Shown here piece by piece: positions 39,529-48,072 of a stretch of 64,000 bases of DNA (position 1 is its first letter; each line of letters starts with the position of its first letter). The stretch comes from Pseudomonas reidholzensis. GTDB lineage: Bacteria > Pseudomonadota > Gammaproteobacteria > Pseudomonadales > Pseudomonadaceae. Location of the stretch: contig NZ_UNOZ01000037.1 of assembly GCF_900536025.1 (NCBI RefSeq), positions 1 through 64,000 on the forward strand, written 5' to 3'. A program made the position numbers and the translations under genes. The notes under the pieces are model-generated. The model was not told where the DNA came from. It ran no database searches and worked only from the letters and a program-made list of their open reading frames with translations.

Positions 39529-42143
39529 GCCGGCAGGCTGATACAGAAGCACGCGCCGTCGCCCCGGTTCTCGACCCACAGGCTGCCGCCCATGGCGACC
39601 ACGATGCCGTGGCTCACCGACAGCCCCAGCCCGGTGCCGACGCCGGCCGGCTTGGTGGTGAAGAACGGCTCGAAGATCCGCTCCAGCAACAGCGGATCGA
39701 TCCCCCCGCCGTTGTCTTCCACCCACAGCATCACCTGGCCCGGCGCGAGGCTCTGGTGCACGCAGATCCGCGCCGCCGGGCGGGCCTGTTGCAGCAGCGC
39801 GTCGCGGGCATTGACCAGCAGATTGATCAACACCTGTTCGAGCTGGTCCTGATGGCCGAGTACCTGGGCAAGCTGGCGCGGGGCCTCGACCTGCAAGGTG
39901 ACGCCCTTGCCGCGCAACCCCTCGTCGAGCAACGCCACCGCGCCCACCACCGCGGCCCAGGCCGGGAACGCTGCACGCTCCACCTCGGAACGCCGGCCAA
40001 ACACCCGCATGTGCTCCACCAGCCGCGCCGCGCGCTCCACCTGGGCCTCGATGCGCTGCAGTTTTTCCAGCAGGTAAGTCGGCTCCGCGGTGCCGTTCTC
40101 GAGCCGTTTCATGGCATTGACGGTGGCCATGCGCATGACATTGAGTGGCTGGTTGAGCTCGTGCATCAGGCCGGTGGCCAGCTCACCCAGGGTCGCCATC
40201 TTGGCCCCTTGCAGCAGTTGCTGCTGGCTGCGCCGCACCTCGGTGTTGTCGCGCCCGACCGCCTGGATTTCCAGCAGCCGGCCCTGCGCGTCGAACAGGC
40301 CGCGATCGGCCCAGATCCACCAGGCGTGCTCGCGCCCAGGCAGTTGCAGGCAGATCTCGGCACTGCTCATCGGTTGCTCCGGGGTCAACGCCTGCAGGCG
40401 CTGCACAAACGCCTCGCGCTGGCCGGGCGATAGCCACTGATCGAGGTTCATGCCGACCAGCTGTTGGGGCGTGCAATGCAGGTAATCGGCCAGCGGCCGG
40501 TTGCCGAACACCAGGCTCAGGTCCGGCCGGTAGCGGCAGATCATCGCCGGCGAGTCCTCCACCAGCACCCGGTAACGTTCCTCACTCTGACGGACCCGTT
40601 CGGCCGCCTCGGTGGCCTCGCTGACATCCAGCCACAGCCCTACCACTTCCAGCGGCTGACCGAGGTCGTCGCGCAGCAGCCGTGCCTCGTCGAGGATCCA
40701 GTGATAGCCGCCGCGGCTGTCGCGCAAGCGCAAGCGACAGCGCACCTGACCCTCGCGCAGCAGGCTGCGGGTCCGTTCCAGCCACAGCGGCTGGTCATCC
40801 GGATGCACCGCCAGGCCAGGCTGGCGGGCCTGCTCGCTGTCGCTGGTCCACCCCAGTAACGGCGTCAGGCTGGCGCTGAAGAATTCGCTGTGCAGGGCGC
40901 CGTCGACGCAGCGCTGCACGTAGATGACCGCCGGTGAGCTGGCGATCAGGTTTTCCAGCCGCGCACGCGCCGCACCGGTCTGTTGTTCTTGCGCCTTGAG
41001 GGCGCTGATGTCGAGCAGAAAGCCGCGCAGGCGGCGCCCCTGCAACTGGCCGGCCCAATGCAACCAGCGCTGCCCATCGGCGTCAGGCACACGCAGCGCC
41101 AGGCTCAGCTCACGGCCGGCCCAGGCCTGCTCCAGGGCCAGTTGCAGCGGCTCGCGGTCGGCCGGGTGGAGACGCGCCAACCACTGTTCCAAACTGATCT
41201 GGCGCGGCAGGCCAAGGCTCGCGGCAAGCGCCGGATCCAGCTGCAGGTCACCCTCCAGCGGCCACTCCCACCAGCCTGCGCCGAGTTGCGCCTGCAGCTC
41301 GTCGAGGTGGCGCGCCTGGTGCAGGCTGCGGGCATGGTGCAGCCGGCTGAGCAACGGTTGGCCCAAGGCCTCGACCAGCCCCTGGGCACCGTGTGGCGTA
41401 GTCGCGCCGCCCGCGCAGAGTAACCAGGCCTGCACGTCCGAGGCTTGCCGATAGGGCACCAGGCTCAGCGTGCCGCCCGCGCACAGTGCCAGCAGTTCCG
41501 CCGGCAGCTGGGTGTCAGACAACGCCTGTGGCGGCAGTTGGCTCAGCCACGGCTGCAACCTGGCATCGTCTGGCCAGGGCCACTGCTCATCGCTGCTGGC
41601 GTAACTGTGCCAGTGGCCGTCCTCCTCGACCATCAAACGCAGCGAAGCCGCCTGCCAGTGCCGCGCGAGGCCCTGCAACTGTTCGCTCACCGCCTCGCAC
41701 AGGTGCGCTTCACCACACTCGCGCAGGGCACGGCTCATCTGCGTGGCCAGCACCTGCTCGGCCTGTTGCTGACCGTTGCTGGCGCGTTCGTGGAGCAGGT
41801 CACCGACGTCGAACAGCTGCAACATCCACGCCTCGCCCTGGCGCAGCAGCCAACCGCGGGTGTGCAGTGGATGGCCCAGCACGCCCTGGAAGTCCAGGTC
41901 CAGCGGCTGCCCCTGCCAGTCTGCCGGGTCACCTTCGAGGACCACCCAGCTGTGCCGCTGCACGTAGTCGTGCAGCCGGCGCTGGCCCGGTGCGGGCAAG
42001 GCCAGCAGGGTGCGCAGCGGCCCCGCCAGGCGCAGCACCCGGGCCTGGTCGTCGAGCCAGACCTGCAAGCCCATTGCCGCCGGCTGCTCGGCCTCGGCCG
42101 ACGGCAACGGCGCCGCGCGCCAACGATCGAACAGGCCGCTCAC
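39513..42143 (-). CDS. pprA: PAS-domain histidine kinase PprA
   Basis: An 876-aa kinase without obvious membrane helices, hence cytoplasmic. An N-terminal GAF/PAS-like region precedes three PAS domains (about 300-400, 410-530, 540-660). HisKA carries the phospho-acceptor in GLMHELNQPLNVM. HATPase has NLLVNARDAL, DNGGGID, FEPFFTTKP and GTGLGLSVSHG. The GTG start overlaps the TGA of the TadE/F gene (GTGA). In P. aeruginosa PprA pairs with PprB to control tad, CupE and exopolysaccharide-related genes; the position in this locus supports the same identity. Confidence 0.85.
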   Translation of the reverse strand: MSGLFDRWRAAPLPSAEAEQPAAMGLQVWLDDQARVLRLAGPLRTLLALPAPGQRRLHDYVQRHSWVVLEGDPADWQGQPLDLDFQGVLGHPLHTRGWLLRQGEAWMLQLFDVGDLLHERASNGQQQAEQVLATQMSRALRECGEAHLCEAVSEQLQGLARHWQAASLRLMVEEDGHWHSYASSDEQWPWPDDARLQPWLSQLPPQALSDTQLPAELLALCAGGTLSLVPYRQASDVQAWLLCAGGATTPHGAQGLVEALGQPLLSRLHHARSLHQARHLDELQAQLGAGWWEWPLEGDLQLDPALAASLGLPRQISLEQWLARLHPADREPLQLALEQAWAGRELSLALRVPDADGQRWLHWAGQLQGRRLRGFLLDISALKAQEQQTGAARARLENLIASSPAVIYVQRCVDGALHSEFFSASLTPLLGWTSDSEQARQPGLAVHPDDQPLWLERTRSLLREGQVRCRLRLRDSRGGYHWILDEARLLRDDLGQPLEVVGLWLDVSEATEAAERVRQSEERYRVLVEDSPAMICRYRPDLSLVFGNRPLADYLHCTPQQLVGMNLDQWLSPGQREAFVQRLQALTPEQPMSSAEICLQLPGREHAWWIWADRGLFDAQGRLLEIQAVGRDNTEVRRSQQQLLQGAKMATLGELATGLMHELNQPLNVMRMATVNAMKRLENGTAEPTYLLEKLQRIEAQVERAARLVEHMRVFGRRSEVERAAFPAWAAVVGAVALLDEGLRGKGVTLQVEAPRQLAQVLGHQDQLEQVLINLLVNARDALLQQARPAARICVHQSLAPGQVMLWVEDNGGGIDPLLLERIFEPFFTTKPAGVGTGLGLSVSHGIVVAMGGSLWVENRGDGACFCISLPAHMIN

Positions 42144-42580
42144 AGCTGCAGGCTCGCTTCGGCCTTCAACTGCGCAGGCAGCCGCGGCACCTCACCGATC
42201 AACGGCAAGCGCAAGAACGGCACCACGTTGTTCAGGCGCGCACTCGGGTAGTCGATCGTCACGGTCAGCAGCTTGTTGGCAAGCACCACGCGGGCATCCG
42301 TGGCGGACCGGAAGCCCAGGGCCGCGGGCATCCAGCTCAACTGCTGGTCGATCACCTGGCGGGCCAGGATCTGCACGTCATTGGCGTACGTGGCACTGGT
42401 CGGGTCGAGCGCTACACAGCGGCGCACCGCCTCGCTGCTGGCCTGGTTGAACGACTGCAGCATGAGCATCGGCAGCGCATAGCTGACCACACCGTAGAAC
42501 ACCGCGAAAAAGATCATGAATACCGCGACAAACTCGATGGCTGCTGCGCCTTTTTGCCGTCCTGCCGGGCTTGCTTGCAT
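42140..42580 (-). CDS. tadF: TadE/TadF-like minor pseudopilin
   Basis: 146 aa. The N-terminus QKGAAAIEFVAVFMIFFAVFYG is a TadE-type signal: Gly then Ala at the cleavage site, Glu at +5, and a hydrophobic helix. It is a likely substrate of FppA and part of the pilus base or tip. It is upstream of and translationally coupled to pprA, so a structural gene and its regulator share a transcript. The tadE versus tadF assignment rests on position. Confidence 0.82.
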   Translation of the reverse strand: MQASPAGRQKGAAAIEFVAVFMIFFAVFYGVVSYALPMLMLQSFNQASSEAVRRCVALDPTSATYANDVQILARQVIDQQLSWMPAALGFRSATDARVVLANKLLTVTIDYPSARLNNVVPFLRLPLIGEVPRLPAQLKAEASLQL

Positions 42581-42670
42581 GTTCGCGTCTACCCTGACTA
42601 TGAAACCCAGACTTAACCAACCTGAGTGACAGCATAGAACCGTTCAACGAATAGGGATGGCGATTTGCCA

Positions 42671-43141
42671 ATGCACAGCATTGTTCTCTTGATGTGGCTT
42701 GCCTTGTGTACTGAACAGGATGTCCGTGAACGGCAGATTTCCAACACCCTGACCCTGGGTGTGGCCGCCTGTGCCCTGGCCTGGATGTTCGCCACCGGCC
42801 ACAGCTGGATCGGCGCCGACGCCAGCGATGCCGGCTGGGCGCTGGCGATCGTCATGCTGCTGACCCTGCCCGGCTACATGCTCGGGCGCTTTGGCGCGGG
42901 GGACGTCAAGCTGATGGCCGCGCTGGCCTTGGCCACCAGCCATCAATACGTGCTCGGCACCTTTATCGGGGCGGGTATTGCCGTGCTGCTGTGGCTGCTC
43001 AGCCGGCGCCGCCTGTGGACCCTGCTCAACCCCAAAGTGAAGAAGCGCCTGCAGGCCCTGGCCGAGCAGGTGGGCGACAAACAGCCGTTCGCACCCTACG
43101 TACTCGTGGGCTTTTTATTGACCTCCGTATGGATCCAATGA
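42671..43141 (+). CDS. fppA: Type IVb prepilin peptidase FppA (CpaA/TadV type)
   Basis: A 156-codon polytopic membrane aspartic protease (ATG 42671; TTG 42665 possible). Catalytic Asp17 lies in CTEQDVRERQISN and Asp78 in GRFGAGDVKLMAA, the GxGD motif. It lacks the N-terminal methylase domain of PilD, as usual for Flp-processing enzymes. It removes leader peptides of Flp and the TadE/F pseudopilins. It diverges from the tadF-pprA operon. Confidence 0.9.
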   Translation: MHSIVLLMWLALCTEQDVRERQISNTLTLGVAACALAWMFATGHSWIGADASDAGWALAIVMLLTLPGYMLGRFGAGDVKLMAALALATSHQYVLGTFIGAGIAVLLWLLSRRRLWTLLNPKVKKRLQALAEQVGDKQPFAPYVLVGFLLTSVWIQ

Positions 43142-43161
43142 ATGACCAGACGGTCGGATAA

Positions 43162-43180
43162 CTTGTACAGCCCTTGTACA
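43162..43180 (+). promoter_or_regulatory. Candidate operator upstream of pprB
   Basis: A perfect 8-bp direct repeat, CTTGTACA at 43162-43169 and 43173-43180, with an 11-bp period. It lies 79 bp upstream of the pprB start. It could be a regulator binding site and/or contain a -35-like TTGTAC. Confidence 0.45.
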
Positions 43181-43258
43181 TAACCGCAAAGTGAGACTAC
43201 TTTCTAAAGCGTCAGTGTGTCTGGCACGGGAGCGGGCGAATCAAACAGGGAGTTGAAC

Positions 43259-44035
43259 GTGAACAGATCGGTGAGTGAGGTAAAGATCCTGGTAGTCGAC
43301 GACCAGGCAGTGATCGTCGAAGAACTCTGCGAATTTCTCGAGAGCCAGGGCTATGCCTGTGTCCCTGCCCACTCGACGGCCCAGGCGCTCCAGCGCTACC
43401 AGGCCGACGAGGCGATCGGCCTGGTGCTGTGCGACCTGCACATGCCCGAGCGCGATGGCATCGAGCTGGTCCGCGCGCTCAAGGAGAGCACCGGCCGCCA
43501 GCGCATGTTCGAGGCGATCATGCTCACCGGCCGTGCCGACAAGCAGGATGTGATCCGCGCCCTTCGCGAAGGGTTTGCCGACTACTACCAAAAGCCCATG
43601 AACCTCGATGAACTGCTCGAAGGCGTACGCCGCCAGGAGCAGGCATTGCTCGATCGGCGGCGCAACTTCCGCGAGCTGGGCAGCCTCAACCAGCGCCTGC
43701 AATACCTCGCGGAGTCCATCGACGACCTCTACCAGGACCTGGAAAAAGCCCGCGGCCAAGGCACCCACCGACGTGCCGGCGATGCCGAGGAAGGCGAAGC
43801 CGAGCTGCCGGCCGTGTTCGAAAAACTCTCGCCGCGCCAGCTCGAAGTCGCCAAGCTGGTCAGCAAGGGCAAGACCAACTACCAGATCGCCTGCGAGCTG
43901 GGCATCACCGAGAACACCGTCAAACTCTACGTGTCGCAGGTGCTGCGCCTGACCCACATGCACAACCGCACGCAGCTGGCGCTGGCCCTGACCCCACGCT
44001 CGTCACCCATCCACCAGCGCTTCGCCACCCACTAG
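43259..44035 (+). CDS. pprB: Response regulator PprB (LuxR-type)
   Basis: 258 aa from a GTG start at 43259 (CAGGGA ribosome site, 7-nt spacing). Receiver with DD at 14-15, Asp59 (LCDLHMPE) and Lys in YYQKPMNL. A helical linker follows (about 125-175), then a LuxR HTH with LSPRQLEVAKLV, GKTNYQIA and NTVKLYVSQVL. PprB activates the tad locus in P. aeruginosa. Its end overlaps the convergent small-protein gene by 4 bp. Confidence 0.88.
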   Translation: MNRSVSEVKILVVDDQAVIVEELCEFLESQGYACVPAHSTAQALQRYQADEAIGLVLCDLHMPERDGIELVRALKESTGRQRMFEAIMLTGRADKQDVIRALREGFADYYQKPMNLDELLEGVRRQEQALLDRRRNFRELGSLNQRLQYLAESIDDLYQDLEKARGQGTHRRAGDAEEGEAELPAVFEKLSPRQLEVAKLVSKGKTNYQIACELGITENTVKLYVSQVLRLTHMHNRTQLALALTPRSSPIHQRFATH

Positions 44036-44292
44036 TTATCCTCCGAGCCGCTCTTCACCCAGCGGAAGAAGTCCGGGATCTGGTACTTGTAGGTCTCCAG
44101 CCAGCGATGCATGGATTGGTCGCGCTCGCTGGCGGTCTGCACTTGCAGCCGGGGCGAGGCCTGCTGGTTGCTCGATTGCACCCGGAGCAGGGCTTCGGTG
44201 GCAGTTTCGGGGGGTGACGGGTATGCCAGCTCGACGGCCATGGCAGCCATGGAGCCTGAGAGACTGGCCAGCAGGATCATGTGCTTCAGCAT
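44032..44292 (-). CDS. Small exported protein of the tad locus (DUF3613-like)
   Basis: An 86-aa precursor starting at 44292 after GAGGGCGAAACG. The signal peptide is about residues 1-20 (MLKHMILLASLSGSMAAMA). The mature part has a polar N-terminal half and a C-terminal segment HRWLETYKYQIPDFFRW. It resembles the DUF3613 proteins seen in tad loci (my recollection). It is the last gene of the leftward tad operon, after tadD. Function unknown. Confidence 0.72.
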   Translation of the reverse strand: MLKHMILLASLSGSMAAMAVELAYPSPPETATEALLRVQSSNQQASPRLQVQTASERDQSMHRWLETYKYQIPDFFRWVKSGSEDN

Positions 44293-44356
44293 CGTTTCGC
44301 CCTCCCGAGCATTGAACTGGGGTCGCACCCGAAGTTCGGGTTTTCAACTGAATCAT

Positions 44357-45034
44357 TCAACTGAGGGGCAGCCCACCGCGCCCACTCGACTTCAACTGCT
44401 TGGCCCGCGCCTGCGCCTCGGCAAACTGCTGCGGTTTGAGGCGCAGGCGGGTGACCAGGTCGGCCGCCTGCTGCCAGTTGTCCTGTACCAGCGACAAGGT
44501 CACCAGGTTGACCGCGGGCAAGGGGTTGTCATCCTTCAGCTCGATCGCCGTGAGAAATTCGAAGCGCGCCTGCTCATGGCGGCCCAGGTTCATCAGCACC
44601 ACACCGAGGTCGTTGCGCACCTTCTCGTCGGTCGGCGCCAGCTTCACCGCACGCTGCAGGTTGAGCAGGGCCTGCACGTCATCGCCACGCGCCGAGGCGA
44701 TCTGCCCCAGGCCGTGTTCACCTTCCGCGGCCAGGCAGCCGCCGAGCAGGCTGCGATAGAGCGGCTCGGCCTCGCTGCGACCGAGCAGGCGGAGCACCTT
44801 GGCCTTGCGCAGGCGGACCTGGTCCATGCTCTCGGGGAGTTCCTGCAAGTGCGCCAGGCTGGCGTGCGGGCGGCCCTCCTTGAGCATTTCATCCGACAGG
44901 TTCAGCGCCAGCTGCTGGTCGCTGTCCGGCTTGGCACAACTGCCGCCAGCGAGCAGGTGGGCAAACCCCGAAGGCGTCTGGCCGGCACAACCGGTCAGCG
45001 CCAACAGCCCCGTCAACAGCCATATCGCTTTCAT
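44357..45034 (-). CDS. tadD: TPR lipoprotein TadD
   Basis: 225 aa. The lipobox is LLALTGC (Cys16). Tetratricopeptide-like helices span about 45-190, with the clearest repeat DEKVRNDLGVVLMNLGRHEQARFEF. In Tad systems TadD is thought to be a pilotin-like lipoprotein needed for secretin or pilus assembly. Lies 13 bp downstream of tadC. Confidence 0.87.
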   Translation of the reverse strand: MKAIWLLTGLLALTGCAGQTPSGFAHLLAGGSCAKPDSDQQLALNLSDEMLKEGRPHASLAHLQELPESMDQVRLRKAKVLRLLGRSEAEPLYRSLLGGCLAAEGEHGLGQIASARGDDVQALLNLQRAVKLAPTDEKVRNDLGVVLMNLGRHEQARFEFLTAIELKDDNPLPAVNLVTLSLVQDNWQQAADLVTRLRLKPQQFAEAQARAKQLKSSGRGGLPLS

Positions 45035-45047
45035 CGCAACGCTCCCC

Positions 45048-45935
45048 TCATGACCCCAATGCCCGCGCCAACGCGGTCAGGCCCGGACCCGCCAGAACAA
45101 TCAGCAGGGCCGGGAACAGAAACACCATCATCACCGCCGACATCTTGGCCGACATCTTCGACACCCGCTCCTGCAGCCGGGTCAGGCGCCGGTCGTCGAG
45201 CAGGGTCTTCAAGCCCTGCAACGACTTCATCGCGCCGCTGCCCTGCACCAGCAACTGGCGCAGGATCACGCAGGTGTCGACCAGTTCGTCCACGGCCAGC
45301 AGACCGGCGGTTTTTTCCAGTTCGCTGGCCAGGGCCATGCCCGAGTCGACCCGCTGCAGCACCAGACGCAGCTCTTCGCTGATCTCAGGCAGCAGCGTGC
45401 GGCCTTCCTGGCTCAGCACCCGCAGCGCCTGCTCGACGGTGAGCCCGGTCTCGAAAAGGATGCGCAACAAGGGGATCAGCAGGCTCACCTCTTGGGCGAT
45501 GCGCTGCTGACGACGCGCCGCCGCCACCGCCAGAAACCGCTTGGGCAGCAAGTAGCCAACACCCAGTGCGCACATCGGCAGCACCAGCCAGTGGCCGACC
45601 CAGGCACCGATCAGCCCGTGCTGAAACACCAGCGCCAGGCCCACCGCCAGCAGTGGCAGGCCGAGCTGGAACGCAGCGAACAGCGCCCGCTGACGACTGC
45701 GCCGCCAACCGACGCGGTCGAGCAGCGCCTGGGTTTCGCCATCCAGCCGTTGCAGGCGCAGGCCCAGCTTGCTGCTGCCCAGCCAGTGCAACCAGTCCCC
45801 CAGGCGCTCTTCGCGGGCCAGCTGGCCCTGCAGCCGACGGGCGATCAACAGCCGCGTGCGCAACTGGCGCAGCATCTGCGCACCCAACAGGGCGAAGCCG
45901 GCCAACAGACACACGGCACACAGTAGCCAGGCCAT
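45048..45935 (-). CDS. tadC: Inner-membrane platform protein TadC
   Basis: About 295 aa from MAWLLCAVCLL; the longer upstream frame overlaps tadB and is discarded. It has a T2SF-type domain with about four membrane helices and cytoplasmic helices containing LLIPLLRILFETGLTVEQAL. Together with TadB it forms the PilC/GspF-like platform that couples TadA to pilus extrusion. The ribosome site GGAGCCTGTGACG lies inside the end of tadB, two bases apart. Confidence 0.9.
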   Translation of the reverse strand: MAWLLCAVCLLAGFALLGAQMLRQLRTRLLIARRLQGQLAREERLGDWLHWLGSSKLGLRLQRLDGETQALLDRVGWRRSRQRALFAAFQLGLPLLAVGLALVFQHGLIGAWVGHWLVLPMCALGVGYLLPKRFLAVAAARRQQRIAQEVSLLIPLLRILFETGLTVEQALRVLSQEGRTLLPEISEELRLVLQRVDSGMALASELEKTAGLLAVDELVDTCVILRQLLVQGSGAMKSLQGLKTLLDDRRLTRLQERVSKMSAKMSAVMMVFLFPALLIVLAGPGLTALARALGS

Positions 45936-45937
45936 CG

Positions 45938-46819
45938 TCACAGGCTCCTCATCATGCGCCACAGCACCAGGCAACCCAGGGCCTGGAAGGCGAAGGCCAG
46001 CAACAGCAGGATCTGCCCCTGGCTGTCGCGCCACATGCTCAGCAGGTAGGTGGGGTTACCGAGCAGGAAATAGCCCACCATGCACAGCGGCAACAGGCCG
46101 AGAATCCACGCGGTGACTCGGGTTTCGCCGGTCATTGCCTTGAGCTGCCGAGCGCCGTGCTCGCGTTCGCGGATCAGCTTGATCAGGTTTTCCAACAGCT
46201 CGCTGGCGTTGCCGCCGTACTGCTGGTTGATGCGCAGGCCCAGGGCGAGCAGGCGCAACTCGTCCTGGTCGTAGAGCTCGGCCAGCTCGCTCAAGGCAGC
46301 GTCCAGCGCCACGCCGAGACGCACGCTGCGGCGCACCCGCTCCATGGTCGAGCGCAACGGCTCACGGCTACCGTCGATGCCACCCAGCACCGCATCGTTC
46401 AGGGTGCGTCCGGCCTTCAGGCTGCGCACGCTGTAGTCGAGCAGGTTGGGCAGTTGCTCGATGATCAGGCGCAGGCGCCGGCGATAGCGCCAGCTCAGGT
46501 ACAGGCGGCCGAGCAACGGCACGCCGAGCACCAGCAGCAGTGCGCCAGGCCAGCCCGCCGCCAGTTGCCCCAGCAGGATCAGGCCGACCCAACCGAGCAG
46601 CCATGGCTGGGGATTGAACTGGGTGGTGTCCAGCCCCGCGCGCAGCAGCAGCGGGTCGAACCAGTCGCGGCGCGCCTTGCCCGCGCGCACCGCGCGGTAG
46701 GCGCGGCCCAGGCGCTGGAGGATGCGCTCTTCGCCACGCTTGTACAGGCCCAGGCGAAACAGCAGCAGCGAGACGCCCAGCAACAAGGGCGACAGCGCCA
46801 GCAGCAGCGCGCCGCTCAC
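45938..46819 (-). CDS. tadB: Inner-membrane platform protein TadB
   Basis: A 293-aa T2SF-domain protein with an N-terminal helix (LLLALSPLLLGVSLLLF), a cytoplasmic domain and two or three C-terminal helices. Conserved segments are LPNLLDYSVRSLKAGRTL and INQQYGGNASELLENL. The GTG start overlaps the tadA stop (GTGA). Confidence 0.9.
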   Translation of the reverse strand: MSGALLLALSPLLLGVSLLLFRLGLYKRGEERILQRLGRAYRAVRAGKARRDWFDPLLLRAGLDTTQFNPQPWLLGWVGLILLGQLAAGWPGALLLVLGVPLLGRLYLSWRYRRRLRLIIEQLPNLLDYSVRSLKAGRTLNDAVLGGIDGSREPLRSTMERVRRSVRLGVALDAALSELAELYDQDELRLLALGLRINQQYGGNASELLENLIKLIREREHGARQLKAMTGETRVTAWILGLLPLCMVGYFLLGNPTYLLSMWRDSQGQILLLLAFAFQALGCLVLWRMMRSL

Positions 46820-48072
46820 AGCACACCTTCGTTGCGCAGCTTGGCCCCGGCCGGGTTCGGCGCCTCCCGCAGGAATACATCGCCGCCACGCCGGTCGAGG
46901 CGGAACAGGGTATTGGTGACGTACACGTCGTCGCGCACGCCGACCACTTCGAGCACTTCGCTGACGCAGCGCCGGCCATCCGGCAGGCGCGTCAGCTGGA
47001 TGACCACGTCGAGCGCCGCGCAGATCATCTGGCGCAAGGTCTTCTCGGCGATCTGCCGGCCACTCAGGCCGACCAGCGTCTCCAGGCGCAACAAGGCGTC
47101 CTGGGCGGTGTTGGCGTGCACCGTGCTCATCGAGCCGTCATGCCCGGTGTTCATCGCGGTGAGCACGTCGAGCACCTCGGCGCCACGGATCTCACCGAGC
47201 AGGATGCGGTCGGGGCGCATCCGCAGGGCGTTGCGGATCAGGTCGCTGGACTTGATCTCGCCATGCCCCTCGACGTTTGGCGGGCGCGTCTCAAGGCGCA
47301 CCACATGGGGGTGATTGAGCTGCAGCTCGGCGACGTCCTCGATGGTCACCAGGCGCTCATGCGCGGCGATCATCTGGCTGAGGATATTGAGCAGGGTGGT
47401 CTTGCCGGTGCCGGTACCACCGCTGACCAGGATGTTGCAGCGCCGCCCCACCGCACGCTCGAGAAAGTCGAAGATGTTCTGGTCGATGGCGCGGGTCGCG
47501 AGCAGGTCGGCACTCTTCAGCATGTCGCTGCGAAACTTGCGGATCGACAGGCACGGCCCGTCCAGCGCCACCGGCGGGATGATCGCGTTGACCCGGCTGC
47601 CGTCGGGCATGCGCGCATCGACCATCGGCGACGATTCGTCCAGGCGCCGGCCCAGTGGCGCGAGGATGCGCTGCATGACCCGCTCGACGTGGTGCGCGTC
47701 GATGAAACGCAGGTCGCTCAGTTGCAACAGCCCGGCGCGTTCGACGAACACCCGGTACGGGCCGTTGACCAGGATCTCGGTGACGCTGGGGTCGCGCAGC
47801 AGCACCTCCAGTGGGCCATAGCCGGTCAGTTCGTCGACCAGCTCCTCGGCCATGCGCTCCATTTCGTAGCGCGACAGCGCCAGGCGCAGGCGCGCCACAT
47901 AGTCGCCGACCTGCTCGAAGACGAACTGGGTCAGCGCCGGCCGCGCCCCTTCGAGCAGGTTGCGCCCGCTGTCCTCGATGGTGTCGATGACATGCCGGTG
48001 CAAGGCGCGCTTCAGCGCCTGCGGCTCGGCTGCCGCATGGCGCGGCCCGCCGAACGGCTCGTCGCCGCTCAC
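46816..48072 (-). CDS. tadA: Tad pilus assembly ATPase TadA (CpaF)
   Basis: 418 aa from the GTG at 48072, which overlaps the TGA of tadZ (GTGA) like the other junctions; a GTG at 48084 is also possible. It is a secretion hexamer ATPase that powers Flp assembly: Walker A GGTGTGKTTLLN, Asp-box DARMPDGSRVNAIIPP, Walker B-like ILLGEIRGAEVLDV and His-box MSTVHANTAQDALLRLE. The N-terminal helical domain (1-90) is typical of CpaF. Confidence 0.93.
   Translation of the reverse strand: MSGDEPFGGPRHAAAEPQALKRALHRHVIDTIEDSGRNLLEGARPALTQFVFEQVGDYVARLRLALSRYEMERMAEELVDELTGYGPLEVLLRDPSVTEILVNGPYRVFVERAGLLQLSDLRFIDAHHVERVMQRILAPLGRRLDESSPMVDARMPDGSRVNAIIPPVALDGPCLSIRKFRSDMLKSADLLATRAIDQNIFDFLERAVGRRCNILVSGGTGTGKTTLLNILSQMIAAHERLVTIEDVAELQLNHPHVVRLETRPPNVEGHGEIKSSDLIRNALRMRPDRILLGEIRGAEVLDVLTAMNTGHDGSMSTVHANTAQDALLRLETLVGLSGRQIAEKTLRQMICAALDVVIQLTRLPDGRRCVSEVLEVVGVRDDVYVTNTLFRLDRRGGDVFLREAPNPAGAKLRNEGVL

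Noticed and set aside
43174..43180. TTGTAC as a definite -35 box of pprB
   Set aside because: No matching -10 hexamer at 16-18 bp spacing; the direct repeat is the better description.
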